From Aurantiochytrium sp. KH105 (Eukaryota > Sar > Bigyra > Thraustochytrida > Thraustochytriidae), in the NCBI GenBank assembly GCA_003116975.1, contig BGKB01000103.1, forward strand, positions 124,001 through 188,000: DNA of 64,000 bases. The letters are read 5' to 3'. This document shows positions 38,153 to 47,940 of the stretch, piece after piece (the stretch's first letter is position 1; each line of letters starts with the position of its first letter). The translations under genes and the position numbers were made by a program. The notes beneath the pieces were generated by a model. The model ran no database searches, was not told where the DNA came from, and saw nothing but the letters and a program-made list of their open reading frames with translations.

Positions 38153-39514
38153 ATGGTGCGCATTGATGCGGAGCTGATCAGACGCAAGTCGGAGCACAAT
38201 GAAGGGACGATGGCAGACCTCGAGGAGATCGCGCTGCATCAGCTGGAGATCGAGAAGATTGAAAAGGTGGGGTCCTTGTGCCGACGTCTGAAAATTCTGT
38301 ACCTACAGAACAACATTATTGGCAAGCTGGAAAACCTGCAACATCTGAAAGAGCTCGAGTACCTGAACGTTTCGCAAAACAACATTCTCAAAATTGAAGG
38401 ATTGGAATCTTGCGAGTTCCTCACTAAACTGGACCTCATGCTAAACTTCGTGCCATGCTCTGCGCTCGAGGAGTCCGTCGCGAACCTGAAACACAACAAG
38501 CTCTTGCGCGAGCTCTATGTAGTGGGAAATCCGTTTGCAGACTGGGAAGGCCACAAGGACTACATTATTTTGCGGCTGCCTCACTTGCAGAAACTTGACG
38601 GCATGTCCATTACGAAATCAGACCGCATCCGAGCAGCGCAGCGCAGCGATGATCTTGACAAGGAGCTGGCAGAAAGAATTGCTGCCGAGGCCCACGCTAA
38701 AGCCAGCAAACCGGAAATTGTCGACGTCAGTGGCGACAACGCGCCGTACACGCCGGAATTGCGCACAGAAATGTACCGTGAAATGGCAGAGGAAAAGGCG
38801 GAAAAGGAGGCGCGCGAGAAGGAGCGTCTGCCCAAGGAGCGTAATTACGAAAAGGAACACGAAGAGGCCGTGGCGTTGGCACGTGCCAAACAATTTTTCC
38901 CCGATGGCCGCGTTCGGCAGTGCAATGAGGGCGGTCTCGACTTTGCACTCGAGGAGGACCGCGAGAATGTGTATTTGCGCGTTCAGCTACCTCGGTACGT
39001 GGACACCTCGCTCATCGACTGTCAAGTGTATCCGCGTTTTGTAGAAGTCATTTTCAAGGACAAGGTGCTTCGTCTCGGGTTTCCTGGTGGCGAAGACCGT
39101 GACGAGGTCCGTGCAGAAGATGCCAAGTGCGAGCGCTCGCAAGCGAGCGGCGAGCTCAAGGTGACAATGCCCAAACTCACTTCGGACGAGGCCGTGACGT
39201 TGTCTGCACCAAGTGCGGGCCCGCTCAAGGACCGCAATGGAAAGGATAAGGCAGCTAAGTTGCAAGACAGCGCATCTGGCCGCGTCAAACGTCTTGCGCA
39301 ACCGACGAAACGTGCCGACGACATTCTCCGCCAGGCTGTGGATCTCCGCACAATTTATCAGGGCAAAGAAAATCCCAATCTTGCAAACGAAATGGCCGAC
39401 TTGGGACTCCGTGCTTCCTCTTCGGCGCCGGTTGCCGTCAAGGAGCAGGCTCGAAGAGAGGCAGCTCTGCATGTGCCGGCACTGGACGACGATGATGACG
39501 ACGACGATGAATAA
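38153..39514 (+). CDS. DNAAF11: DNAAF11 (LRRC6/TILB) dynein arm assembly factor
   Basis: 453 residues from ATG 38153. The N-terminus IDAELIRRKSEHNEGTMADL and EEIALHQLEIEKIEKV are diagnostic of LRRC6/TILB. They are followed by SDS22-type leucine-rich repeats to about residue 155 (LKILYLQNNIIGKLENLQHL, ELEYLNVSQNNILKIEGLE) and an LRR cap (GNPFADWEGHKDYIILRLPHL). A charged helix follows (about 200-245). A CS/p23-like segment comes at about 258-305 (GGLDFALEEDRENVYLRVQLPRY...RFVEVIFKDKVLRLGF). DNAAF11 works in the cytoplasm to preassemble axonemal outer and inner dynein arms, so the organism should build motile cilia or flagella. It ends in an Asp-rich tail. Confidence 0.94.
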   Translation: MVRIDAELIRRKSEHNEGTMADLEEIALHQLEIEKIEKVGSLCRRLKILYLQNNIIGKLENLQHLKELEYLNVSQNNILKIEGLESCEFLTKLDLMLNFVPCSALEESVANLKHNKLLRELYVVGNPFADWEGHKDYIILRLPHLQKLDGMSITKSDRIRAAQRSDDLDKELAERIAAEAHAKASKPEIVDVSGDNAPYTPELRTEMYREMAEEKAEKEAREKERLPKERNYEKEHEEAVALARAKQFFPDGRVRQCNEGGLDFALEEDRENVYLRVQLPRYVDTSLIDCQVYPRFVEVIFKDKVLRLGFPGGEDRDEVRAEDAKCERSQASGELKVTMPKLTSDEAVTLSAPSAGPLKDRNGKDKAAKLQDSASGRVKRLAQPTKRADDILRQAVDLRTIYQGKENPNLANEMADLGLRASSSAPVAVKEQARREAALHVPALDDDDDDDDE

Positions 39515-40070
39515 TTCAAAAAGAAAACATTTGGAAATGTAAAGGTAAAGGTACTCATGAGAGCCAAAGACTCGTATAGCTGGAGTGGAGGCAGGTCTGC
39601 ACGTGTTGCATTACATCTGGACGAGGACAATGACGAGTGACAACAACAGAGTATGCACGAAATAGGAAGAGGGCCAGGACCAGTTTCGGCAGCTTGAGCG
39701 ATTTTGCTGCCGCCGTGGCGATGTCTAGTACGAGCGTTGACGATGCTCGTAAGGACGTTTCGGAAAACAGGAGAGATCATCCCCCAAGAAAAGAAGAAGA
39801 AGAAGAACCAGGAACCAGGAAAAAAAAGGTGGCACGAAATGCTTAGATTATTTTTAATCCCCACTTTTGCAGTCCGGGGGGGGGGGGGGGGGAACCGCAA
39901 TGAATTCACAAGCCCTCGCCTCGAAACGTGATGTTTCTCGTCAAACAACGAGCGGGCAGGGGAGAGAAGAGCTGTGCGCTGTGTGCATGGCCTAGCTGCG
40001 CTCAACGCAGTAGCAGACCATTTCTTTTCTTCTTGTTTTGTGTTGAATGATTTGTTTCAGTACCAACATA
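39515..40070. other. Intergenic region, convergent 3' ends, with a 17-G run
   Basis: Spacer between DNAAF11 and 6PGD. It holds an (AAG)n-like A/G stretch at about 39784-39832 and a homopolymer of 17 G at 39876-39892. Nothing coding recognised. Confidence 0.45.
39876..39892. repeat. G17 homopolymer
   Basis: Seventeen consecutive G in a 3' intergenic spacer. Length is likely unreliable in sequencing. May form a G-quadruplex on the plus strand. Confidence 0.8.
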
Positions 40071-41543
40071 TTAGAAGTGCTTGTCGGTCCAGCGGCAATG
40101 GTACATCTCGCCGCGGGGCTTGTCCTTGCGCTCAAAGGTATGGCTGCCGAAAAAGTCGCGCTGCGCCTGCACAAGAGCAGCACCGGGAAGCGTCTCGCGA
40201 CGGTACTGGTCGTAGTACGAAAGGCAAGCCATCATGGATGGTGCCGGAAGACCGACGGCAGCACAGAGCGAAACGACGCGACGCCACGACTTTTGCTTGG
40301 TGGCGATCTCCTCCTTGAACTCGGAATCAATGAGAAGGTTGGCAAGATCCGGGTCGCGGTCGTACGCCTCCTTGATGCGGTGAAGGAACTTGGCGCGGAT
40401 AATGCAGCCACCGAGCCAGATGCGCGAGCACTCACCAAGGTCAACATTCCAGTCGCGCTGGCGCGAAGCCTCGCGAATAAGGTTAAGACCCTGAGCATAG
40501 GAGCAAATCTTGGTGCAGTAGAGAGCGTTACGAACATCCTGGATGAGCTGCTCCTTGTCGAGCTCGGGCATCTGCGTGGGGCCATCGAGCATAGGGGCCA
40601 TGATGCCGCGGGCATCCTTGTCGGAGGCAATGTAGCGGGCATCGAGAGCGGCGCTCATGCCACCAGCAGCGACGCCGTGCTCGGCGGCAGACTGCACGGT
40701 CATGCGGCCCGTACCCTTGGAACCGGTGCGGTCGAGCACCATGTCGAGCACGTAGCGCGACTCGTTGCCCTCGAGCTTTTCGCCACCGTCCGTGTACACA
40801 TCAGTGTCGCGCTTGGCAAGGATCTTGGCCGTGATTTCAATGAGGAAGGAGTCGAGCTCGGCCTTGTTCCACTCGGAAAAGACCTTGGCGAGCTCCTCGT
40901 TGTCGAGACCGCCGACGTGCTTGAGGATGGTGTAAGCCTCGCCGATGCCCTCCATGTCAGAGTACTCGATACCGTTGTGGACCATCTTGACATAGTTGCC
41001 GGAGCCGGGTCCGCCAATGTAAGTGGTGCAAGGTCCAGCCTCGGTCTGTGCGGCGACCTTTTCGATGATGGGCTTGATGAGGTCGTAGGCCTCGCGGGGA
41101 CCGCCGGGCATGAGCGAGGGGCCGTTGCGGGCGCCCTCTTCGCCACCGCTGACGCCCATGGCAAGGTACATGATGCCCTTTTCCGAGCAGCGCTCGCCGC
41201 GGCGAACCGAATTCTCGAACCACTCGTTACCGCCGTCAATGAGGACATCGCCCTCTTCGAGGTGCTCGAGGAAGAGGTCAATGCAGGCGTCGACGGGGGC
41301 GCCGGCCTTGACGAGGAACATGACCTTGCGGGGCTTGGCCAGGGACTTGATGAACTCGGCAGGGTCCTTGTAGCCCTTGAGGTTCGAGGCGTTCTCGCCG
41401 AGCTCCTTCTCGGCGCGCTCGACGCAGGTGTCCACCTTTGACGGGGACCGGTTGCACACAGAGATGCTGAAGCCCTTCTCCGCCACGTTGAGGGCAAAGT
41501 TCTGGCCCATGACGGCCAGGCCGTAGAGTCCGAACTCCGCCAT
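40071..41543 (-). CDS. PGD: 6-phosphogluconate dehydrogenase, decarboxylating
   Basis: 490 residues from ATG 41543 (human enzyme 483). The Rossmann start is GLYGLAVMGQNFALNVAEKG followed by NRSPSKVD, the NADP-type pattern. KAGAPVDACI and LIDGGNEWFENSVRR follow. The active-site stretch is GVSGGEEGARNGPSLMPGG, and the family signature is YIGGPGSGNYVKMVHNGIEY with its catalytic Lys. The C-terminal all-helical domain includes DRTGSKGTGRMTVQSAAEHGVAA and the tail GAALVQAQRDFFGSHTFER. It oxidises and decarboxylates 6-phosphogluconate to ribulose 5-phosphate, giving NADPH in the oxidative pentose phosphate pathway. No targeting peptide, so cytosolic. A (CTG)n run (41621-41650) lies in the leader. 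Confidence 0.97.
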   Translation of the reverse strand: MAEFGLYGLAVMGQNFALNVAEKGFSISVCNRSPSKVDTCVERAEKELGENASNLKGYKDPAEFIKSLAKPRKVMFLVKAGAPVDACIDLFLEHLEEGDVLIDGGNEWFENSVRRGERCSEKGIMYLAMGVSGGEEGARNGPSLMPGGPREAYDLIKPIIEKVAAQTEAGPCTTYIGGPGSGNYVKMVHNGIEYSDMEGIGEAYTILKHVGGLDNEELAKVFSEWNKAELDSFLIEITAKILAKRDTDVYTDGGEKLEGNESRYVLDMVLDRTGSKGTGRMTVQSAAEHGVAAGGMSAALDARYIASDKDARGIMAPMLDGPTQMPELDKEQLIQDVRNALYCTKICSYAQGLNLIREASRQRDWNVDLGECSRIWLGGCIIRAKFLHRIKEAYDRDPDLANLLIDSEFKEEIATKQKSWRRVVSLCAAVGLPAPSMMACLSYYDQYRRETLPGAALVQAQRDFFGSHTFERKDKPRGEMYHCRWTDKHF

Positions 41544-43597
41544 CTTCTTGGTGACGCTAATTCTGGTCTCGCTGTCCTCCGCTTCACTCCTGTCCTCTCT
41601 CTCCGCTCCGCTTTCTCGCTTGCTGCTGCTGCTGCTGCTGCTGCTGCTGTCCACGAGGATCAAGTCGCTCTGTCAGTCAGTCGGTCAAGGTTGTGGATTT
41701 GCTCGCCCGCCCGCCCACTCGCTCGCTCGTCCACTCTCTCTCCTCCTGCTACGCACGCCTGCCCGCGGCTTAGTCGGACGGACTCCCGGGGCTTCTGCTT
41801 TCCTCCCTCTTGTTGTTTGTGCGGCGGCTGGGTCTCTCTCGGCGCGGCGCTGACTGACATGTGAGTGACCGCGACTCGACAGCTCGCAGGAGAGAGGCCT
41901 CGCCGGCCGCCCGACCCCGTCCCCCCCGTCTCGGCCGCCACGAGGAAAGCAAGTCTCCGCCGGGCCTTCGGGTCCCCCCTCGTCCTCGGCCTCCCGCCGC
42001 CCTGCAGGTGCTGCTCGTCCCGGTCCTGGTCCTCGTCCTCGTCCTCGACGTCGAGACCGAAGAAGAAGACCCCGAGGACGAAGCTCTCTCTCCCTCTCCC
42101 TCTCACCGACCGTGCCGAGTCGATCCTGGACAGCGCGGCCGGGAGACCCGGCCAGGCCGGGCGCGGCGTCGCGCCTCGGACGCCCCGCCGCCGCCAGGTC
42201 GTGCGCGCCGACCGCCGCGGAGTCGCTCTCGGGGAGCGCGAGGACCGCCGCGGCCGGCATCGATCGATCGTCGAGATCGGCGAGGGAGATCGATCGATCC
42301 CTCGTTCCGCCACCTCCGCTCGCCGCGCCCGCCGCGCCCGCCGCGCCGCGCCGCGCGCACGGGGCGGCGCGCGGGAGGGCGGGCGGGAGGGCCCGCGCGC
42401 CGTTCTCGCGGCGGCGGCGAGCGGTGCGGAGCGAGGCGAGGCGAGGCGAGGCGAGGCAGGAGACTAGTCGGGTCGAGCGGGCAGGAAGTCCGATTTGTGT
42501 GGCCTGCTCCTCGTCGCGGCATCAGCCGCCGCCGCTCCGCTCCGCTCGCGCGCTCGCGCGGCATCCAGCGCGCCCGAGCGCGCCCCCCGCGCCCGCGCGC
42601 CCGCCCCCGCGCGCCCGCCCGCGCGCACGTACCTTGGTGCCGGCGCCTCGAATCCGGATTGAGAACTGCGACCTCGTCGAGAAGATTTTTTCGAATCGAT
42701 CGATCCATCGATCGCATTCATCGCAGCTGCGTCTCAGAAGAAAAAAAAATCCAAGCAAGGAAGAAGCGGAGAAGAAGGAGAGGAGGAAGGAAAAAAAGAA
42801 AAGGGAAGGGAAGGGGAGGAAGGGGAGGAAGGAGGGGAGGGAGGAGGGAAGAAAGGGGCGCCAAGTTGCGTTGCGCAGGTCAGCGAGGAGGACTGATTTG
42901 GGCCTGAGCTCGGGACAATGTCGCGCGGCGCGGGCGCACTCGTGATGCTCGCGCGCGAGCGCTCTTTGGGGTCAAGTTGGCTGCGCTTGGCTTGGCTTGG
43001 CTGCGCTTGGCTCTGATCCGCGGCTGAGCGGGGGTGAGATAAGGGATTTTGAGGTGGGTCCGGAGTCTCAGCGATGGTCGTCACATGGCATGGCCAGGAA
43101 TCTCTGCTGCATCTGCCATGGCTGCTGCGACCTTGTGGTGTCTTCTTTGATGCAAGAGAAAAGAGAGCAGGGAATTGGAGTCGATGTGGGACCAGAATCA
43201 GGACCCTTGCGATCTCGGTTGTCTGCAGTCACTCCACTCCGCCTTGCCAGAAAGCGCACGGGCTCTCTGCCGTGCTTTGTAATATACTCCTCTTCCCTAC
43301 CTTGCTCGACTTTTTTCTCACTCTCTCTCTAAGTCTCTCTCTCTCTCTCGTTCTCTCTCTTCCCGCGTAGACAAGGTTCTGTTGGTTCATGACGCAGTTT
43401 ATCCGTTGAGACGGGATCGTGGCCGGCAGTGACAATAAGTAACTCGAACTTCGCAAAGGCTTTAGCTGACGATAGTAAGACGCCTCGACGCTTCCTTTGC
43501 ACGCACACGCATATGACGTGACCGACCTGCACGACGAATATAGACAGCAAGACGTCATCGGCCGCGCGCGGCAAGGCCAAGCCAAAATAAAGCCGCC
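41544..43597. other. 2-kb gap with simple-sequence tracts
   Basis: Divergent promoter region of 6PGD and the following plus-strand gene. It holds (CTG)n at 41621-41650, a GC-extreme block at about 42150-42640, a ~120-nt polypurine tract at about 42738-42860 and a CT-rich run at about 43312-43368. Long frames on both strands here are Arg/Pro/Ala artefacts of GC content. No gene supported. Confidence 0.5.
42738..42860. repeat. Polypurine (A/G) tract
   Basis: Nearly uninterrupted A and G over about 120 nt, starting as AAGAAAAAAAA and shifting to GGGAAGGGAAGG and GGAGGGAGG units. Such tracts can adopt triplex (H-DNA) structure. Confidence 0.75.
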
Positions 43598-46207
43598 ATG
43601 GCGCGGAGCGGCGACTCCGCTGAATCGGACAGCATGAAGGGTCTCTCGCGCAAGGAAAGACTTGCGAGGCAGCGCGAAGAGCGCAGAGAAAGCCAACGTG
43701 TCGAAGCCGAGGCTGAGGCCTCCAGAGCTGCTGCAAAAAAAGCGGAGCGTGCACACCATGCATCTGAAGATTTCTACAATGAAGAGGACGCGGCGCAGCT
43801 CTCCTTAAAAGACCGCAGTGCATCGTCATCTCGCGAATCGCGTGCAGGATACGCATCGTCGTCGTCCTCGCGCCAAGAAATGTACACGGTCACCGACTCG
43901 AATAAAACACAAGATCAACTCGTGAATGATAGCCTGCGCCGAGACTCTCTCGATCAAGCCCAGAGCGCTGATAGTGATATCAAGCAGTCGCGTGCGAGTC
44001 GTCGTCGCTCTCGACAAATGGACGCATCAAACACCGCAACAGAAGAACACACAGAGAAAACGAGTGTCACTTTCGACGAAGTGGCGACCGAAGAATCGAG
44101 CGCCCAAGCTGAGATAGCCGGGAGCGCATCCTCTCGACGGCGTCAGCGCTTGATGAAGGCAAAGGAACTTGCGCAGGCTGAGCGTGCCGAGCCAGAAGAG
44201 GACGACGCGACTCTCGAAAATCAGAGCAGCAAAGTGAAGACGGAGTCTCCCTCCTTGCTCGAGGCACGATCGAGCCGACGGACAGCGTCGCCTCTCTCTC
44301 CACCGCCTACACCCCAAAGTAATCCGCTTGAGGACACGAAGCGTCCAGCATCAGCGCATAGCAAAAACCCGGTCCACATGCCGCAACCGAGCGCAAGAAA
44401 CGAGCAAGAGAGTTATGAGGATGTGGCGTCAGCGGCGTCAGCAACGGTAGATTCAACGCCTTTACAAGAAGAGAGCAAGGAAGGAGGCGAGCTTTCTGCC
44501 GACATGAGCTTGGATGGACTTTCTGTTCGCGTCAATCTCACAGAAGGAGGAGAAAGTGTCTACCAAGAAGAGAGCAACGGAGAGTACGACTCGAGCTCGC
44601 AGACAATCTCACCTTCTCGAGGCTTTGTCAGCGGCACAAAGCGCATCGAGAGCCCTGTGCGACTGAAAAAGAAACAATTGCTCACATGCGCCATCTACGG
44701 CGAAACACCTCCGCCTGATATTAAAATTCAACCTATTCGCAGTGGAAACGCTGTAGGTCGCGGGCCTCCTCCCCGCCTCAACAAGAAAAAAGCGCCCGCA
44801 AGCGATGCTGCGCAACGAGAGATGCAAACGAGACACGTGGAGCAAGAAGAAGTCCTCGCCGCTGTAAGGGCCGCGTCACCAAGTCCTCGCGCCAAATCGC
44901 CACTTTGCAGAAAATACCAGCAGCGCCAACAGTACCAGCAACCACGACAGCCAAGACAGCCAAGACATCAGCAAAACGAGCCGCGAGACTCGACGCGTCG
45001 AGGCTCAGATCGTTCCATGGAAAGTGCAAATCTTTCTCTTGCACCCAACGTGAGCAGCTTTGCTTCGAGTCCCGACATTCCACTTCTTGACCTATCCAGA
45101 GGGACGGAGCTTCTTCCCAAAGGGCAATACCACCCAAGCGCCCCGGATACCTCCCGGAAAGTTCGACACGGCTACAGTCCGAGAGCGCAACGTACGAGGA
45201 AAGCTCCGAAATCTCCCCAGTCGCCCGGCTCACCATCAGAGTGGAGGTCGCCATCGCCGTCCGGAGCAAGCTGGAGATCTCCATCGCCGCAGGGTCCCGT
45301 CTTCCATATTGAACAGCCTCGGATTTCTTCCTACAGTGAGCATCGCCGTCCGCGCGGTCGCGCACGCGTTCGACCCAAGAACCACGGCAAGAGTAGCGGC
45401 AAAAAAGTTAACGCCTTGGTGGAGCGCTCTTTTACGCCGCAAGAAGCAAACAAGATTTCAAGGAGATTTCGTACCAAGGTCGACTCCCTATTGGGCCGGG
45501 CCAAACTGCACGCAAGCACCGGGACAGTTCTGCCTGGTGACACCAAGGTTCAAGTGACTGTACAAGATTTGGCAGATGTAAGCGCACTGCTTTCGACCTT
45601 TGAAAGTGAGAACAGGCGCTTGGCGCAGGCCGCGAGTAAACGCATTGTTGCAGATCGCGCTGCGCTTGCGGCAATTCAGGAGCTCGTTGAAGAGGTTGGA
45701 GCAGAAGTTGAGCAGGCACTTCCCGAGATGGAGACGAGCATCGAAGCTTCCCAACAGCAGCAGCAGCAGCAGCAAACACAACAACAACAAGGACAAGGCC
45801 AGCCCAATGACGCACCGGAGCTACGCTCAACAAGTCAGGCGCATTTGTGGATTCAGCAGGCTCGGGCTGTCAAGGAGGTTCTGGCGCGCGAAGTAGGTCA
45901 GCAACACCCGGCCGTATATTCGGATAATGCTAGCGTTGCTGCAGTCTTTGACGCGGCCTCCGTCCCTGGCAGCGATTACTGCAGCGCTGCGCGCGTCGAG
46001 CCCGCGCATGACATTCTGCCCACCGTCGCAGTGCAGGCTCTTGAGGTGGCGTGCGGTCTTACGCGCACGTTCCAGCAAGCGTGCCAAGAAGGCCTCGAAT
46101 CTGCGGACAAGATCATCCGACAACTCTACGCTCGTCAGGAGCAGCAATCCAACGGAGCAAACAATCAGAGACCCGCGTGCACCGAGCCTCCTGCTCAGCA
46201 CCAATAG
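43598..46207 (+). CDS. Hypothetical large disordered Ser-rich protein with C-terminal helical domain
   Basis: 869 residues from ATG 43598 in an ideal initiation context (GCCGCCATGG). Residues 1-600 are low complexity: basic-acidic helix RKERLARQREERRESQRVEAEAEASR, RRRQRLMKAKEL, many SP/SPR motifs (SPSPRAKSP, SPQSPGSPSEWRSPSPS) and Gln/Pro repeats. Residues about 600-869 look ordered and helical: FTPQEANKISRRFRTKVDSLLGRAKLH, VQDLADVSALLSTFESENRRLAQAASKRIV and IQELVEEVGAEVEQAL. A polyQ interruption follows, then VAVQALEVACGLTRTFQQACQEGLES. The many SP sites suggest CDK/MAPK phosphorylation. A cytoskeletal or centrosomal scaffold is conceivable but not shown. No family recognised. Confidence 0.75.
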   Translation: MARSGDSAESDSMKGLSRKERLARQREERRESQRVEAEAEASRAAAKKAERAHHASEDFYNEEDAAQLSLKDRSASSSRESRAGYASSSSSRQEMYTVTDSNKTQDQLVNDSLRRDSLDQAQSADSDIKQSRASRRRSRQMDASNTATEEHTEKTSVTFDEVATEESSAQAEIAGSASSRRRQRLMKAKELAQAERAEPEEDDATLENQSSKVKTESPSLLEARSSRRTASPLSPPPTPQSNPLEDTKRPASAHSKNPVHMPQPSARNEQESYEDVASAASATVDSTPLQEESKEGGELSADMSLDGLSVRVNLTEGGESVYQEESNGEYDSSSQTISPSRGFVSGTKRIESPVRLKKKQLLTCAIYGETPPPDIKIQPIRSGNAVGRGPPPRLNKKKAPASDAAQREMQTRHVEQEEVLAAVRAASPSPRAKSPLCRKYQQRQQYQQPRQPRQPRHQQNEPRDSTRRGSDRSMESANLSLAPNVSSFASSPDIPLLDLSRGTELLPKGQYHPSAPDTSRKVRHGYSPRAQRTRKAPKSPQSPGSPSEWRSPSPSGASWRSPSPQGPVFHIEQPRISSYSEHRRPRGRARVRPKNHGKSSGKKVNALVERSFTPQEANKISRRFRTKVDSLLGRAKLHASTGTVLPGDTKVQVTVQDLADVSALLSTFESENRRLAQAASKRIVADRAALAAIQELVEEVGAEVEQALPEMETSIEASQQQQQQQQTQQQQGQGQPNDAPELRSTSQAHLWIQQARAVKEVLAREVGQQHPAVYSDNASVAAVFDAASVPGSDYCSAARVEPAHDILPTVAVQALEVACGLTRTFQQACQEGLESADKIIRQLYARQEQQSNGANNQRPACTEPPAQHQ

Positions 46208-46393
46208 TACTTCCAAGCCTCTTTTGAACCAAAACAAATCAAAATCTGTAGTAAAACATTGTTTCTCATCATTGGGGCCGATCGCACTGCGCATCGTCTG
46301 ATCTTCAAGACCCAGGGCATCAACTCGTTTCCTCTCAAGAGCCTTGGCGCAAAGGCCATGCTTTGCCCGTCTTGCAAGTATGAGACCCAAGTC

Positions 46394-47536
46394 TCAGATG
46401 CCCATGGCAAACACCGGTTCCCCGACAGTATCCATCTTGAGCTCGATGCCAAGTCCCACCTCCGTGGACGCCTTGATAGTTCCTGCGTTGCGCACAGGTG
46501 CTCCTCGGGCCGTCTGCAGCGTCACGTACGAGTTAAAGTCGGTCGTGGCAAAGAGAGCACGCTCTGGTGTGGATTGGGCGAGGTGAGCGATCGCCGCCGT
46601 GGCCACATCGCTGCCCCAGGTGTCCTCAATGATCATGGCATAACCAAGAGACACGCAAAGGTCGCGGAGCTGTCGGGCTTTGGTCAGACCTCCAAGCTTG
46701 CTGATTTTGATATTGACGCAGTCCATGGCACCATCCTTGTGGGCAAGCAGAAGCGCTTCGATAGAGTCGATGCTCTCGTCAAGAATAAACGGCTGCGACG
46801 TGCGCCGACGAACGGCGAGACACTCGGCATAGGTCCTGCAAGGCTGCTCGACGTAGACGTCGAGGTCTTTAATCGCAAGCAGCACGCGCGCCGCGTCATG
46901 CAGCGACCAGCCGCGGTTCGCGTCGACGATGAGCGTATCAGTGCTGGTATCGAGAACGCTGGCGACGGCCCGAATCCGCGCCACATCTTCAGCAACCGTT
47001 CCGCCAGCCTTGAGCTGGAAACGATGGTAGCCCTGCTCGCGGTATTCTGCGACGCGAGCTGCCATCGACTCGGGGTCCTCTTGCGAGATGGCTCGGTACA
47101 ACGGCAGCGTCTGGCCGAACCGGCCTCCGAGCAGCACGCAGACGGGCTGCTCGGCGAGCTTGCCAAGAATGTCCCAGCATGCAATGTCAATCGCAGATTT
47201 AACGTATTCGTGGCCCATGAGAGCACCATCCATGATCTCGTTCATTTTGACCACCTGCGTCGGGTCCTCGCCGAGAATGTGCGGCACGAGCTGCTGGATC
47301 CCGGTGCGCACGCCCTCGGCGTAGGCCGGGAGATAGGCTGGTCCCAGAGGGGTGACCTCGCCGAGGCCGTCGATGCCCCTGTTCGTGCGGAGTTGCACGA
47401 TCGTGCTGTCGAATACATCCACGCTGCGCCCTCCGGACCATTTGTACGAGCCCTCGTACAGCGGCAGCTCCACGCGGTACACGAGGACCTCCACAATGTG
47501 GATGTGTGGTCGTCCAGCCGCGGCGGCCAGAGCCAT
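46394..47536 (-). CDS. Enolase-superfamily dehydratase, cis-3-hydroxy-L-proline dehydratase-like
   Basis: 380 residues from ATG 47536. A mandelate racemase/muconate lactonising-type fold: capping domain 11-130 (KWSGGRSVDVFDSTIVQL, GLGEVTPLGPAYLPAYAEG), then the barrel. Expected catalytic residues are visible: Lys176 (FQLKAGG), metal ligands Asp205 (VDANRGW), Glu230 (EQPC) and Asp253 (LDES), and general-base Lys277/Lys280 (KISKLGG). The SGGRSVDVFDST and LYRAISQE patches resemble bacterial cis-3-hydroxy-L-proline dehydratases, which give delta-1-pyrroline-2-carboxylate. Substrate is inferred, not proved. The first Lys of the usual KxK is Gln. Divergently paired with an MFS transporter (start-to-start 405 bp). 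The family is mainly bacterial, so transfer is plausible. Confidence 0.85.
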   Translation of the reverse strand: MALAAAAGRPHIHIVEVLVYRVELPLYEGSYKWSGGRSVDVFDSTIVQLRTNRGIDGLGEVTPLGPAYLPAYAEGVRTGIQQLVPHILGEDPTQVVKMNEIMDGALMGHEYVKSAIDIACWDILGKLAEQPVCVLLGGRFGQTLPLYRAISQEDPESMAARVAEYREQGYHRFQLKAGGTVAEDVARIRAVASVLDTSTDTLIVDANRGWSLHDAARVLLAIKDLDVYVEQPCRTYAECLAVRRRTSQPFILDESIDSIEALLLAHKDGAMDCVNIKISKLGGLTKARQLRDLCVSLGYAMIIEDTWGSDVATAAIAHLAQSTPERALFATTDFNSYVTLQTARGAPVRNAGTIKASTEVGLGIELKMDTVGEPVFAMGI

Positions 47537-47940
47537 CTTTCTCTCCCTCTCCTTCCGCCTCGACTGACGCCCGCGCCGGCCGCTCGGGGCGCGCTCTGTG
47601 CAGGCGGCTCGGGAGGCACCCTCGAGGTCCTGGCCTTGCAGGTGGCAGTCCGTACGTGCAGCGCAGCACAGCGCAACGAATGCAAAATGCTCAGACTGCC
47701 TTGATGGCAACGCCGCGACGAAAGGCATCGCGGAGCTGCGCAACGCAGAATCGAAACGGGTCCCCTGCGACCACTCTTCCTCCTTGCCCCTCTGGCAGAA
47801 TCTTTCCATCTTCAACTTGATGGCGAAGACCAAGCTGACAGAGATCAAGTCTTCGCCATCAAGACCGAGACCAAGACCAGAAAATCAGGAGAGCGACGCG
47901 CACGAGAGGGACCTCTGCGTCGGTCGACCTGTGTGCCGCG
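47537..47940. promoter_or_regulatory. Bidirectional promoter region, dehydratase / MFS transporter
   Basis: 404 bp between divergent starts. Includes an imperfect inverted repeat: TTGATGGCGAAGAC at 47817-47830 and GTCTTCGCCATCAA at 47847-47860 (arms 14 bp, loop 16 bp). This could be an operator or transcript hairpin. Function not shown. Confidence 0.5.

Noticed and set aside
40047-41441. 464-codon plus-strand frame antisense to 6-phosphogluconate dehydrogenase
   Set aside because: Mirror of a highly conserved enzyme; Val/Leu/Gly-rich composition is the usual antisense of GC-rich coding DNA.
41861-42945. Arg/Pro-rich frames on both strands
   Set aside because: All three frames are open because of extreme GC and simple sequence; no Met context or domain support.
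46259-47704. 481-codon plus-strand frame antisense to the enolase-superfamily gene
   Set aside because: Opposite strand has all expected catalytic motifs; this frame has none.
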